DNA from: Clostridia bacterium
Lineage (GTDB): Bacteria > Bacillota > Clostridia > Christensenellales > Aristaeellaceae
NCBI GenBank assembly: GCA_017938795.1
Contig: JAGBAV010000107.1
Location: forward strand, 1-64,000
Reading direction: 5' to 3'
DNA length: 64,000 nt
Shown here: in pieces, positions 7,075-16,315 of the stretch
Layout: each line of letters starts with the position of its first letter
Position numbering within the stretch: the first letter of the stretch is position 1
The notes under the pieces: model-generated
The model's database searches: none
Told to the model about the DNA's origin: nothing
What the model saw: only the letters and a program-made list of their open reading frames with translations
Translations under genes and position numbers: made by a program

Positions 7075-9447
7075 TTACTTGAGCGTCACGATGGTTACAC
7101 CGGTCTCGCCCTCGCCGTACCGGCCAAGCCGGAAGCTGCTCACGCAGGGGTGCCGCTGCAGACAGCTGGTGATGCCGCTGCGCAGGATTCCCATACCGTT
7201 TCCATGAATAATGCTGACCTGACCAAGCGATGAAAGCATCGCATCATCGATAAACTTCTGCACCTCAGGAATTGCCTCATCCAGAGCCATTCCGCGTACA
7301 TCCAGCTCCTGTCTGACTTGTCTGGTCATGATATCCACGCGCTGTTCGCGCATAGAGCGCTTATGCTCCAGCTTCTTCTGTTCCTTGCGGATCATCTGCT
7401 GGGTTGAGGACATGGTGCGTAAATCGTCCAGCTTCGCGCGCATTTTCATCATGCCAGCTTTGAGCTGAACAAATCCCTTCGCATCGGGACCAGATACGAC
7501 CGTTGCATCAATATCCATCGATGCAACATGAACCATGTCGCCTGCCTTGACAGACTTGGGCACCTCGCCAACAGGTTCCTTCTTTTCTGCAAAGGCGTCC
7601 TGTGCTTCCTCCATCTTCTTGCGTACACGCTGAATCTCATGCTCCTGTGCCCCGCCGGCTTTCTTCAACGCGCGAAGCTCAGTGATCATTGCCTCGGATT
7701 CGCGTCGGGCATTCTCGATGATGCGCTTTGCTTCATCCTTAGCCTTCTTAATCGCCCTGTCCCGCTGATCCTCCAGCTTCTTTCGTTCAGCCTCTGCCTG
7801 ATTGCGGATCGCAATCATCTCCGCACGCGCTTCCTCTGCAAGCTGTCGCTCCTTCTCAGCAACCTGCCGATGGTACTCTGCATTGGCGATGACGTCCTCG
7901 AAGCGCACCTGCTCCTTCGAGAGAAGCTCCTTCGCGCTGTCAATCAGATACTCCGGCAGACCAAGCTTGCGGGAGATTTCGAATGCATTCGATTTCCCCG
8001 GGATGCCAATCAGCAGACGATACGTCGGCCTGAGCGTTGCGACGTCAAACTCGACAGAGGCATTCTCAACATTTCTGGTTGTGAGCGCATACTCCTTCAG
8101 CTCGCTGTAATGCGTTGTTGCAACGGTCCGCGTATGCATAGACAGAAGCGCAGCCAGAATGGCCTGCGCCAGCGCAGCACCCTCCGTCGGATCAGTGCCT
8201 GCACCCAGCTCATCAAAGAGGACAAGAGAATCCGGCGTCACATGCTCAAGGATCGACACAATGTTCTTCATATGACCCGAGAACGTGGACAGCGACTGTT
8301 CAATCGACTGCTCGTCGCCGATATCCGCGAATACATCGTCAAATACCGCGAGCTCTGTGCCATGCTCCGCAGGCACTTGAAGACCAGCCTGTGCCATCAG
8401 CGTAAACAGACCGGTGGTCTTGAGCGTGACCGTCTTACCACCCGTATTCGGGCCGGTGATAATCAGTGTTGTGAACGATTCACCAAGGCGGATATCCAGC
8501 GGAACAACCTTATCCGGGTCGATCAGCGGATGTCTTCCCCGGATGATCTTGATCCGTCCTTCGCTATTCATCTTCGGTGCGCAGGCATGCATCTGCCTGG
8601 CAAGAGAAGCCTTAGCAAATGCGAAGTCCAGCTGCGCCAGAATAGCAAGGTTGTCGTCGATTGCCTCCGCTTCCGGCGCAACTAACGCAGAAAGCGCCAG
8701 CAGAATCCGTTCGATTTCTGCCTTTTCAGATACGATCAGCTGTTTGAGTTCATTACCGATCTCAACAACAGTCATCGGCTCAATAAAGAGCGTCGCGCCG
8801 GTCGATGACTGGTCATGCACAATGCCGGGCACCATGCTGCGGTATTCCTGTTTAACCGGAATCACGTATCTGTCCGCGCGGACAGTCACAATTGCCTCCT
8901 GCAGGTATTTCTGGAAGGAAGCATTGTGGATCATTCCATTCAGGCGTTCACGAACACGCTCGTTGCATGCGCGCATCTTCCTGCGGATGGTAAACAGCTC
9001 CGTACTGGCGCGGTCGGCAATCTCCTCTTCGCTGAGGATAGCATCACTGATCGCCTGCTCAATCGGCTTGAAGGTAGAAAGCCGCGCTGCATTCGCCTTG
9101 AGCATCGGCGTGTTTTCCTTCTCCGTAACAAGCGCATTCTTTGCTGCACTCGCTGCCCGCAGCGATGCGGCGATATCCAGCAGCGCACGCGGAGACAGCG
9201 CAGAACCGATCTGCGCCAAATGCAGCTGCGTATGCACATCCGCAAAGGGAATCATCGGCGTCGCGCCAAGGTAAGTCAGCACGACATGCGCTTCCTCGGT
9301 CTCCTGCTGCATGCGGGATACCTCAGCAAGCGTCGCCGCAGGGGTCAGCGCCTCGCACAGCGTCTTACCCATATCAGATACACAGTATTGGGCCAGCTGA
9401 GCGCGGATCTTATTGAATTCAAGTACGCGCAATGATCTTTCTGTCAT
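7075..9447 (-). CDS. mutS2: MutS2 endonuclease / ribosome-collision ATPase
   Basis: MutS2 lacks the mismatch-recognition domains of MutS. It is known as a suppressor of recombination in some bacteria and as a factor that splits collided ribosomes in Bacillus. Core and lever regions come first, then an ABC-type ATPase with Walker A GPNTGGKT near residue 331. A long charged coiled coil spans roughly 500-630, and a C-terminal Smr nuclease domain covers about 710-790 (LDVRGMALDEA, HGNGMG). The start at 9447 is fixed by GGAGGG four bases upstream. At 790 residues it is full length. It follows the U32 peptidase gene, as in many clostridia. Confidence 0.97.
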   Translation of the reverse strand: MTERSLRVLEFNKIRAQLAQYCVSDMGKTLCEALTPAATLAEVSRMQQETEEAHVVLTYLGATPMIPFADVHTQLHLAQIGSALSPRALLDIAASLRAASAAKNALVTEKENTPMLKANAARLSTFKPIEQAISDAILSEEEIADRASTELFTIRRKMRACNERVRERLNGMIHNASFQKYLQEAIVTVRADRYVIPVKQEYRSMVPGIVHDQSSTGATLFIEPMTVVEIGNELKQLIVSEKAEIERILLALSALVAPEAEAIDDNLAILAQLDFAFAKASLARQMHACAPKMNSEGRIKIIRGRHPLIDPDKVVPLDIRLGESFTTLIITGPNTGGKTVTLKTTGLFTLMAQAGLQVPAEHGTELAVFDDVFADIGDEQSIEQSLSTFSGHMKNIVSILEHVTPDSLVLFDELGAGTDPTEGAALAQAILAALLSMHTRTVATTHYSELKEYALTTRNVENASVEFDVATLRPTYRLLIGIPGKSNAFEISRKLGLPEYLIDSAKELLSKEQVRFEDVIANAEYHRQVAEKERQLAEEARAEMIAIRNQAEAERKKLEDQRDRAIKKAKDEAKRIIENARRESEAMITELRALKKAGGAQEHEIQRVRKKMEEAQDAFAEKKEPVGEVPKSVKAGDMVHVASMDIDATVVSGPDAKGFVQLKAGMMKMRAKLDDLRTMSSTQQMIRKEQKKLEHKRSMREQRVDIMTRQVRQELDVRGMALDEAIPEVQKFIDDAMLSSLGQVSIIHGNGMGILRSGITSCLQRHPCVSSFRLGRYGEGETGVTIVTLK

Positions 9448-9558
9448 ACAGCCCTCCATGTTATTCTTCTGCTCGTCAATTGATCGTACATCGTTCTCTG
9501 GGCACAGTATACACAGCGTGCCTGCACGATGCCGCCTTCATTCTGTCAGCTTGGTGCT

Positions 9559-11904
9559 TTACTCAACACCGCGCGCCAGATGCCCGGCAGTCGCAGCCGC
9601 TTCCGGTGTGTGGAGCAGCTTTCCATTGTGAAGCATGCTCCGGAAGGATCGGACCAATTCGAGGCATCTCTGCTCCTGCTCGTCCGTAAACACCAGTCTG
9701 TACGAGCAGGACAGCGTTCTGATTTTATCTGACGCTTTACCCATGTCCGTAACAACGCTGTTGTACAGACGGACACGGCATCCGTTTTCCATGCGTGTCC
9801 TGTAGGCAGGAAAACGATACCCCTTCCTGTCCGTATAGACAGCTGTACAGCCGCCATCCTTCACGCATGCCGCGCATGCTGTATCCTGACAGGTATCGCC
9901 GGCAGCCGTCCTTCGCGGGCAATGAGACAGCAGCATCAGCATCGTCCTGCCATACACCTCTATCTCATAGCTACCGCCGTCCTGAAGGAGCGCTTTCAGC
10001 TCCTTCACGCTGAGTTCGCAGGAAGCAGACAACCGTCTGACGCCGCGCGCCGTATAGAATCGTGTGCTTTCAGCGTTCATAACATTCAGGCCCTGGCCGC
10101 CATAGCAAGGCACGGGCCAGTCAAGGCCAAGGTATCCGACATTATTCAGCACAACGCCGCTCAATCTTTCCTGATTCCTGCATACAAAGGCATACAGCGC
10201 ATCGAGCTCGTCGGTCTGGGCAAAAACAGGAAGAACCAGCACAGGATGAACAGCTTTACAAGCATCCAACGCGGCCTGCATAGCAGCATCCGTATAGTTC
10301 TGCGGCTGCCAGTAGAAGAGATCTGCACCAGCCTCCAGAATACGTTCCGCCTGTTCCAGGCCTTCTCCCTGTACAATCAGCAGCCCTTCCGGTTCAGGCA
10401 ATTCGCACGGCTCACTGACCGCATCACGCGCCTCCCTCACGATGGCCGTTCTCGCCCTTTTCAGTTCCTCAAGCGCATCTCGCCGCAGTGCATTGAGCAT
10501 GCCGGCCGTCATAAAAGCATCTCTTGATTGCAGCGCCAGCGAACGCAGCTCGTACGGCGTACCGCCAAGCTTGGCCATCTGCCGCCTCGCGTAATCCTCA
10601 TCGAGCGCCCGCTGCTGCGCTGTATCGACAGCCTGACTGCCCACCGCTTCAGCACAATGCCCCTGATCATCACGCAGCACAAGTCGGGGCAGTTCGCCCG
10701 GCATCGCTGTAAGCTCGGCGTCGATCGGCGTCTTATGATGTTCCTGCTGAATATACTCACGGATTTCCTGCATCTGCAGAGCGTCAGTCAGCCTGTAGAC
10801 AGGATCTCCGTTCTTTGCATTTCCCTGCACAATGCGCAGAATAGCTTCACCGCCTGCAGAATTCTCCGGCCCCGAATATGTTGTCTCAATCTCACTCTTT
10901 CCGCGGATCTGCAGACCGTCTCCGTTATGCAGCGCTGTTTCAAGACGCACCTTCGCCAGCTGTCCCTTCTGTGAGGCAATGCGTCCCATATACACGCCCC
11001 AATGGTTAGGTCTCTCCCAGCTCATCAGCGCAGCGTTGCTCTTTGACAGGGCATAGCCCTCTGTGAAGCCGCCTCGGTTGAATACCTGACGGAGGGCTTG
11101 AATCGTCTGCTCATCCGGATGATATGGCACATATGCTTCGGCGGCATCCAGCGCTTCCCTGTATGCGCGTGTGATCACGCCAACATACTCCGGACGTTTC
11201 ATGCGCCCCTCAAGTTTAAAGGAGTAGACGCCGGCGTCGCGAAGCTGCGGAATCCTGTCAAGCAGCATCAGATCCTTAGTGGAAAGCAGATAGCCGCTTG
11301 TTCCGTCGTCAAGACCGTAAGGCAGACGGCACGGCTGTGCACATCGGCCCCTGTTTCCGCTGCGGCCTCCGATCATGCTGGAGAACAGACATTGGCCAGA
11401 CACTGCCACGCACAGCGCGCCATGCGCGAAGGCCTCAACCTCAATGCCGGTATCCGCCATCCTGCGCAGCTCCGCGAGCGTGCATTCTCTTGCAGGGACA
11501 ATGCGTGAAAAGCCAAGCCTCTTCATCATCCGTGCGCCCTGCGCGTTATGAATCGTCATCTGCGTGCTGGTATGCAGCGTCAATTCAGGAAAGCGCTCCC
11601 TTGCAAGACGCACAACGCCCATATCCTGCACAAGCGCAGCGTCAGCGCCGCATCGGACAAGCAGCTCAAGCACATCGCAGAGGTCGTCTATTTCGCACTG
11701 CTTGACCAGCGTATTGACGGTGACGTATATCTTCCTCCCACGCTCGTGTGCATACTCCACGGCTTCACGGAGCCCCTCCGCGTCGAAATTCCCCGCATAG
11801 CTGCGTGCGCCAAAGGCTGTATATCCCAGATATACAGCATCCGCGCCGCACGATACGGCAGCAATCAGCGCATCCCGGTTTCCGGCTGGCGAAAGCAGTT
11901 CCAT
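9559..11904 (-). CDS. U32-family peptidase-like protein with C-terminal extension
   Basis: The N-terminal half is a U32 domain that begins MELLSPAGN and contains the family signature from EAFAHGALC through GQC near residues 155-175. U32 proteins include collagenase-like peptidases and the TrhP/RlhA group involved in Fe-S-dependent RNA hydroxylation, so the true activity is not settled by sequence. At 781 residues it belongs to the long clostridial form, with an extra domain of the DUF3656 type in the second half. A Cys-rich patch lies near 690-715. The start has GGAGG six bases upstream. zapA precedes it and mutS2 follows, an arrangement common in clostridia. An intrinsic terminator separates it from zapA. 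Confidence 0.88.
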   Translation of the reverse strand: MELLSPAGNRDALIAAVSCGADAVYLGYTAFGARSYAGNFDAEGLREAVEYAHERGRKIYVTVNTLVKQCEIDDLCDVLELLVRCGADAALVQDMGVVRLARERFPELTLHTSTQMTIHNAQGARMMKRLGFSRIVPARECTLAELRRMADTGIEVEAFAHGALCVAVSGQCLFSSMIGGRSGNRGRCAQPCRLPYGLDDGTSGYLLSTKDLMLLDRIPQLRDAGVYSFKLEGRMKRPEYVGVITRAYREALDAAEAYVPYHPDEQTIQALRQVFNRGGFTEGYALSKSNAALMSWERPNHWGVYMGRIASQKGQLAKVRLETALHNGDGLQIRGKSEIETTYSGPENSAGGEAILRIVQGNAKNGDPVYRLTDALQMQEIREYIQQEHHKTPIDAELTAMPGELPRLVLRDDQGHCAEAVGSQAVDTAQQRALDEDYARRQMAKLGGTPYELRSLALQSRDAFMTAGMLNALRRDALEELKRARTAIVREARDAVSEPCELPEPEGLLIVQGEGLEQAERILEAGADLFYWQPQNYTDAAMQAALDACKAVHPVLVLPVFAQTDELDALYAFVCRNQERLSGVVLNNVGYLGLDWPVPCYGGQGLNVMNAESTRFYTARGVRRLSASCELSVKELKALLQDGGSYEIEVYGRTMLMLLSHCPRRTAAGDTCQDTACAACVKDGGCTAVYTDRKGYRFPAYRTRMENGCRVRLYNSVVTDMGKASDKIRTLSCSYRLVFTDEQEQRCLELVRSFRSMLHNGKLLHTPEAAATAGHLARGVE

Positions 11905-11921
11905 GAATATCCTCCATTTGC

Positions 11922-11953
11922 AAAAAGCGGCGCAGGGACAACCCTCGCGCCGC
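11922..11953 (-). terminator. Intrinsic terminator between zapA and the U32 gene
   Basis: Minus-strand stem GCGGCGC / GCGCCGC is extended by AGGG / CCCT around a four-base loop and followed by five U residues. It starts a few bases after the zapA stop. The U32 ribosome site lies immediately beyond it. Confidence 0.8.
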
Positions 11954-11958
11954 CGCTG

Positions 11959-12225
11959 TCATTTCGTATCGTTGTTGTCCTTCATCAGGTCGGCAAGTTC
12001 TCTCTTCAGCCGGCTGTTCTCATCCTGTGCGCGGAACAGCTCATCAGCGAGCGTCATCGTCGTCAGGATCGGCGCCATAGAATCCGAAGCGCGCGAAAGG
12101 ATCGCTACCTCGCGCATCTTTCTGTCCACATAATGCGCCATGCGCTGCACATGCTCGGGCGTCTGATCCGTAAGCAGCGGATACTCATGCCCAAGCAAAC
12201 GCACGACCACCTTGTTTTTTTTCAC
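11959..12225 (-). CDS. zapA: ZapA, cell division protein
   Basis: ZapA binds FtsZ and bundles its filaments at the division ring. The 88-residue protein has the family layout: a small N-terminal beta domain (KVVVRLLGHEYPL) and a long C-terminal helix that forms a coiled coil (residues about 45-85). A GTG start at 12225 is chosen because GGAGG is five bases upstream and the upstream codons of the longer frame run into the cyclophilin stop region. A run of eight A residues follows the start codon. The gene lies 13 bases after the cyclophilin gene. Confidence 0.9.
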   Translation of the reverse strand: MKKNKVVVRLLGHEYPLLTDQTPEHVQRMAHYVDRKMREVAILSRASDSMAPILTTMTLADELFRAQDENSRLKRELADLMKDNNDTK

Positions 12226-12238
12226 AGGCGCCTCCCAA

Positions 12239-12763
12239 TCAGAATCTGCTCTTGATCTTCTCAACCGTATACGTGACGCCGAAGGTCTCCACGCGCACGC
12301 TCTTCATCTTCTGATCCTCGTACGGCCTGTCCATCGGATCGCGCGGCACGCTCACAATCGCATCGGCGGTCTCCATACCCTCGGTCACCTTGCCAAAGGC
12401 GGCATAATGACCATCCAGATGCGGCGCATTCTCCACCATCACAAAGAACTGCGAGCCAGCAGAGTTGGGCATCATGCTGCGCGCCATGGACAGCACGCCG
12501 CGGGTGTGCTTGAGCGGGTTATTGAAGCCATTGCGGGCAAATTCACCCTTGATGCTGTAGCCGGGGCCACCGGTGCCGCGGCCCAGCGGGTCGCCGCCCT
12601 GAATCATAAAGCCCGGAATGACGCGATGGAAGATCACGCCATCATAGAAGCCGCTGTTTGCCAGTTCAACAAAGTTCGCAACGCTGTTGGGCGCGATGTC
12701 CGGGTAAAGCTCGCCCTTCATCGTCATGCCATTTTCCATCTCAATCGTAAAAATCGGATTCAT
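12239..12763 (-). CDS. Cyclophilin-type peptidyl-prolyl cis-trans isomerase
   Basis: Catalyses proline isomerisation. The 174-residue protein has the cyclophilin core motifs [15 protein letters not shown] (catalytic Arg in HRV), GSQFFV and [12 protein letters not shown]. No signal peptide is present, so it should act in the cytoplasm. The ATG at 12763 is preferred because GGAGG is seven bases upstream; the ATG six bases earlier is too close to that site. It lies between a gene of unknown function and zapA. No missing active-site residue was noticed. Confidence 0.95.
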   Translation of the reverse strand: MNPIFTIEMENGMTMKGELYPDIAPNSVANFVELANSGFYDGVIFHRVIPGFMIQGGDPLGRGTGGPGYSIKGEFARNGFNNPLKHTRGVLSMARSMMPNSAGSQFFVMVENAPHLDGHYAAFGKVTEGMETADAIVSVPRDPMDRPYEDQKMKSVRVETFGVTYTVEKIKSRF

Positions 12764-12783
12764 GTTCATTCCTCCATCATTAT

Positions 12784-13746
12784 TCAATATGTCTCATACA
12801 GATTCATGATATTGCCGCTCAGAAGCATCTGTACATCCTGCTCCACAGAGGCGCTCTCCAGTGCATAGCCTGCACGCGCCAGCGGCAGATAGGCATCGCA
12901 TAGCGCCTGCCAGAGCGCTTCCTTCGCACAAAGCCAGCGTCCGAGCATCATCTCAGGCGCAGAAGCACGGCTTGAATACGGCACAAAGCGCGCGCCCAGC
13001 AGCGAAAGCGCCATATCAAGATGCTTCAGGCCGGACAGACAGACCAGCATCCTCGGCCGCTCTGCCGCAGCATGCAGAAGAGCAGCCTCTATGCATTCAG
13101 GAGCGCTGACCAGCGCACGAACAGAAGAAGCGTCCAGCAGATCGCTAAACCGGCCAATCTCTTCCTCGCTGGTCAGATACACGTGCACCACGCAGCGCAT
13201 ATCTTCGCATACGGGCAGCACGCAGTAACGAAGCGCCTCTGCATCAAAGGTATCGAGCAGGACGTCTCTTGCACCCAGCACCCGGATGGATTCTCCCAAT
13301 TCCTTTGCCAGCTGCTCAAAAGGTATACCGTATCGACCCGGCGCAAAGAATTCCTTCTTCACGCAGACAAGCGGAGCGAGCCGCTCGTCGCCATAAAAGT
13401 CCGCATCAGACCGTCTGACGTCAACAGCTGTCAGCACGCGGCGTGCTTTCATAGCGTCCAGAATCTCGCGGATATACGCATGCCTGTCATAGCTTTCCTG
13501 CATGGTGCGGGCGCTGTTCAGATCACGCGTCGGGAGCTCAAGCGCTTCCATCGCAGCATAGAACGCAGCGCCATCCGTGCCAAAGGGCGTACCCTTTCGC
13601 CCGCGCATGCCGGACTCATCCAGCAGCGCATCAACGCCAAGCGCCCCCTGCTGCGGATCAAACCTCAGGCAGCACTCTGCAATCTGAGCACGGCGGACAG
13701 CCTGCTTCACACAGCGCCTGAGCTCCTGCTTATCGCTAATGATCAT
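12784..13746 (-). CDS. Protein of unknown function, possibly a divergent amidohydrolase-like barrel
   Basis: I do not recognise this 320-residue protein with confidence. It is soluble, with alternating hydrophobic strands and helices in the way of a TIM barrel. The C-terminal end ([12 protein letters not shown]) recalls the ILSGNAxxLY ending of amidohydrolases and uronate isomerase-like proteins. The HxH metal site of those enzymes is not visible, so an active metal hydrolase is doubtful. ATG at 13746 has GGGAGGGG five bases upstream. It lies just downstream of hemZ and upstream of the cyclophilin gene with tight spacing, so it is probably co-transcribed with the hemZ cluster. Confidence 0.6.
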   Translation of the reverse strand: MIISDKQELRRCVKQAVRRAQIAECCLRFDPQQGALGVDALLDESGMRGRKGTPFGTDGAAFYAAMEALELPTRDLNSARTMQESYDRHAYIREILDAMKARRVLTAVDVRRSDADFYGDERLAPLVCVKKEFFAPGRYGIPFEQLAKELGESIRVLGARDVLLDTFDAEALRYCVLPVCEDMRCVVHVYLTSEEEIGRFSDLLDASSVRALVSAPECIEAALLHAAAERPRMLVCLSGLKHLDMALSLLGARFVPYSSRASAPEMMLGRWLCAKEALWQALCDAYLPLARAGYALESASVEQDVQMLLSGNIMNLYETY

Positions 13747-13762
13747 GGGCCCCTCCCTTTAC

Positions 13763-15235
13763 TCAGATAGCAATCTGCTTTGCCTTCTCAGCAAAAGCAG
13801 CACGTTTGCGTTCTATCATTTCGTCCACTCGGTCGATATACTGCTCAATATTAGAGATATTCGGCGCGCGGAGGATCTTCTCCTCTTGGCGCATAACACA
13901 TTTCGATATGCCGCCCGCCCCAAGAGCCAGCACGCTGGTCGTCTCTTCCATATTATCGATATTATACCGACATATACTCCCGGGCTTCGCATAGCCGACA
14001 TTCTCCAGATTCGCCGCCATGTATTTCTGTCTGTAGAGATAATATGCCCGCATGCCCATTGCATGCGCAGTCTCTCTGCCAAGCGCAACCATGCGCGCAA
14101 CATCATCCTCGCTCTGCTGATACCTCTGTTCATGCAGCCTGGACGAACGCTTGATCGCCAGCGTATGCACAGTCAGACTGTCCGGCTGCAGCGACCGGAT
14201 CCGGTCAAGGGTCGATGCAAACATCTCATAGTCCTCACCCGGCAGCGCAGCGATCACATCCATATTGATATCGTCAAAGCCAAGGCTCCGCGCCAGATCG
14301 TAGGCCTCAACAGTCTGCTGGGCGGTATGCGCTCTGCCGATCCGCAGGAGCGTCTGGTCGTTCATGGTCTGCGGATTGATGCTGATACGAGTCACAGGAT
14401 GGCTGCGCATCATCGCAAGCTTCTCCCTGTCAAGCGTATCGGGCCGTCCCGCTTCCACGGTCCATTCGCTCATCGGGCCAAATCGCTTCTCTGCATGGGA
14501 CAGGAGCCGGTCAAGCTGTGACGTCGTCAGGCTGCTGGGCGTACCGCCGCCGATATAGCCCACGTCGATGACGAGCCTAAACTCCTTTGCCATCTCGCTG
14601 CATGCATCAATTTCATGCAGGAGCGCCTGAAGATATGGCTCAACCAGCCTGCCGTTTCCGATTTCACCGGAAGAAAACGAGCAGTAGCTGCATCTTGTCG
14701 TACAGAACGGTATGCCGATATACAGATCACAGGCATTCGCCGGCCTGCTGATCAGCCCGCTCTGCGCCGTAATAATCTCATCCAGCAGATCAAGCTTCTC
14801 ATCGGATAGATCAAATGTATCCGCAAGCTCTGCTCTCGCCCGTTCCCGGCTCATGCCATGTTCCATTTGCTGATAATACAGCCTTGTCGGCCGGATGCCT
14901 GTGAGCGAGCCCCATGCAGGACGCCGGCCCGTATGCTGCTTCAGAAGCTGATACAATGTCCGCTTGATCAGCCGCTTCAGCTGGCGTTTCTCCTCCAGCC
15001 CGTTTTCAGTCTGTTCAGCAACAGGTGCGCTGAGCGCATGCCGCTCCTCCGCATCGCCGCACCTCAGAGCAAATGCTTCTGTCCAGCATATGCCGTCATC
15101 TTCATGGCTGTGCGTCAGAAACGCGTCATGCGCTTCATCCGGCAGCACCGCAGCGCCCTCGCCAAAGAAGAGACGGATCACGTCGCCGATATCATTGCGC
15201 AGAGATTCCAGCGGCGTACTGACAGCAATCCTCAC
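13763..15235 (-). CDS. hemZ: HemZ, oxygen-independent coproporphyrinogen III dehydrogenase-like radical SAM protein
   Basis: HemZ/HemN-family radical SAM enzyme. HemN oxidises coproporphyrinogen III without oxygen, but many HemN-like proteins have other roles and no other heme gene is in this window, so the substrate is uncertain. The radical SAM cluster motif CTTRCSYC lies after IGIPF near residue 185, preceded by an N-terminal extension of about 180 residues typical of HemZ. The VGYIGGGTPS and ISINPQTM segments are conserved. A GTG start at 15235 is chosen: GGAGG is eight bases upstream and it overlaps the stop of the preceding gene as GTGA. The protein has 490 residues. Confidence 0.88.
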   Translation of the reverse strand: MRIAVSTPLESLRNDIGDVIRLFFGEGAAVLPDEAHDAFLTHSHEDDGICWTEAFALRCGDAEERHALSAPVAEQTENGLEEKRQLKRLIKRTLYQLLKQHTGRRPAWGSLTGIRPTRLYYQQMEHGMSRERARAELADTFDLSDEKLDLLDEIITAQSGLISRPANACDLYIGIPFCTTRCSYCSFSSGEIGNGRLVEPYLQALLHEIDACSEMAKEFRLVIDVGYIGGGTPSSLTTSQLDRLLSHAEKRFGPMSEWTVEAGRPDTLDREKLAMMRSHPVTRISINPQTMNDQTLLRIGRAHTAQQTVEAYDLARSLGFDDINMDVIAALPGEDYEMFASTLDRIRSLQPDSLTVHTLAIKRSSRLHEQRYQQSEDDVARMVALGRETAHAMGMRAYYLYRQKYMAANLENVGYAKPGSICRYNIDNMEETTSVLALGAGGISKCVMRQEEKILRAPNISNIEQYIDRVDEMIERKRAAFAEKAKQIAI

Positions 15236-15831
15236 AGATACTGCCTCCGTTCCCATGCAATCTTTGTCTTCATGCCATGCCCGGGATAGACCACAGTCCC
15301 CTCATCAAGGACAAGAAGCCTCTTGAGAGACATCGCCATCTGCATATTGCTGCCTCCCGGCAAATCAACGCGGCCATAGCTGCCATAGAACATGGTGTCG
15401 CCTGCAAACAGTGTACCATCCTGCAGAAAACACACGCTGCCGGGCGTATGCCCCGGTGTATTGAGCACGGACAATTCCAGCCCGGCCTCGCGCACAACAT
15501 CGCCTTCATGCAGAATCACATCCGCCTCGGGCAGCATCAGCTGCACGCCCATCATCGATGACACATTCAGTTCGGGATCGCAAAGCGCAGCAGCATCCTT
15601 TTCATGGACATAGAGCTTTGCGCCCTTGCGCAGCCATGCCATGGCATAGAGCATGTGATCAAAATGCGCATGCGTCAGCAGCACCGCGTCGACCCGTCTG
15701 CCGCAGGCAGCGCCCTCTACAGCCGCAAACTCCGCGCCTGGATCGATCACCACGCAGCTGTCTGCGCCATCGGCGGAGACCACATAGGTATTCACCTGCA
15801 GGGGCCCGCCTGTCACCGTACGGATATCCAT
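15232..15831 (-). CDS. Metallo-beta-lactamase-fold hydrolase (glyoxalase II-like)
   Basis: A 199-residue single-domain hydrolase of the YqgX/glyoxalase II-like group. The metal-binding motif THAHFDH is present near residue 55, with further ligands in NTPGHTPGS, FAGDTMF and the terminal YPGHG. Substrate is unknown; the short form lacks the glyoxalase II C-terminal helical domain. It overlaps the dtd stop as ATGA and the hemZ start as GTGA, so dtd, this gene and hemZ are translationally coupled. Confidence 0.88.
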   Translation of the reverse strand: MDIRTVTGGPLQVNTYVVSADGADSCVVIDPGAEFAAVEGAACGRRVDAVLLTHAHFDHMLYAMAWLRKGAKLYVHEKDAAALCDPELNVSSMMGVQLMLPEADVILHEGDVVREAGLELSVLNTPGHTPGSVCFLQDGTLFAGDTMFYGSYGRVDLPGGSNMQMAMSLKRLLVLDEGTVVYPGHGMKTKIAWERRQYL

Positions 15832-16280
15832 CAGAAAGTCCTCCTGGAATCAATCAGAAGCGTTACAGGACCATCATTGATCAGCGACACCTTCATATCC
15901 GCCTGAAATACACCCGTCTCCACATGAATACCAGCATTGCGAAGGCCTTCACAATACGCATCATAGAGCGGGACGGCGGTCTCCGGGCGCGCAGCCTTGA
16001 TAAAGCTCGGCCTTCTCCCGTGACGGACATCGCCATGCAGAGTAAACTGAGAGATTGCGAGAATCTCACCGCCATCATCAAGAATAGAGCGGTTCATCTT
16101 CCCCGCTTCGTCCTCAAAAATCCGCAGATTGACCGTCTTGTCGATGCAGTAGCGGACGTCAGCGTCCGTATCGCCATCCTCCACGCCGCAGAGTACCATG
16201 AATCCCTTACCGATCTGACCGACGATCTCGCCGTCAATGCGGACGCTCGACTCAAGTACGCGCTGTATTACAAGCCTCAT
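15831..16280 (-). CDS. dtd: D-aminoacyl-tRNA deacylase
   Basis: Dtd removes D-amino acids (and glycine from tRNA-Ala) from mischarged tRNA. The 149-residue protein starts MRLVIQRV and contains the two active-site motifs, SQFTL near residue 80 and a GPVT motif ([10 protein letters not shown]) near the C-terminus. It is full length. It follows relA by 35 bases, an order widely conserved in Bacillota, and overlaps the next gene by one base. Confidence 0.96.
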   Translation of the reverse strand: MRLVIQRVLESSVRIDGEIVGQIGKGFMVLCGVEDGDTDADVRYCIDKTVNLRIFEDEAGKMNRSILDDGGEILAISQFTLHGDVRHGRRPSFIKAARPETAVPLYDAYCEGLRNAGIHVETGVFQADMKVSLINDGPVTLLIDSRRTF

Positions 16281-16315
16281 ATTGTCTCCTTCGCCGGCAT
16301 ACTTCCGGTATGATA

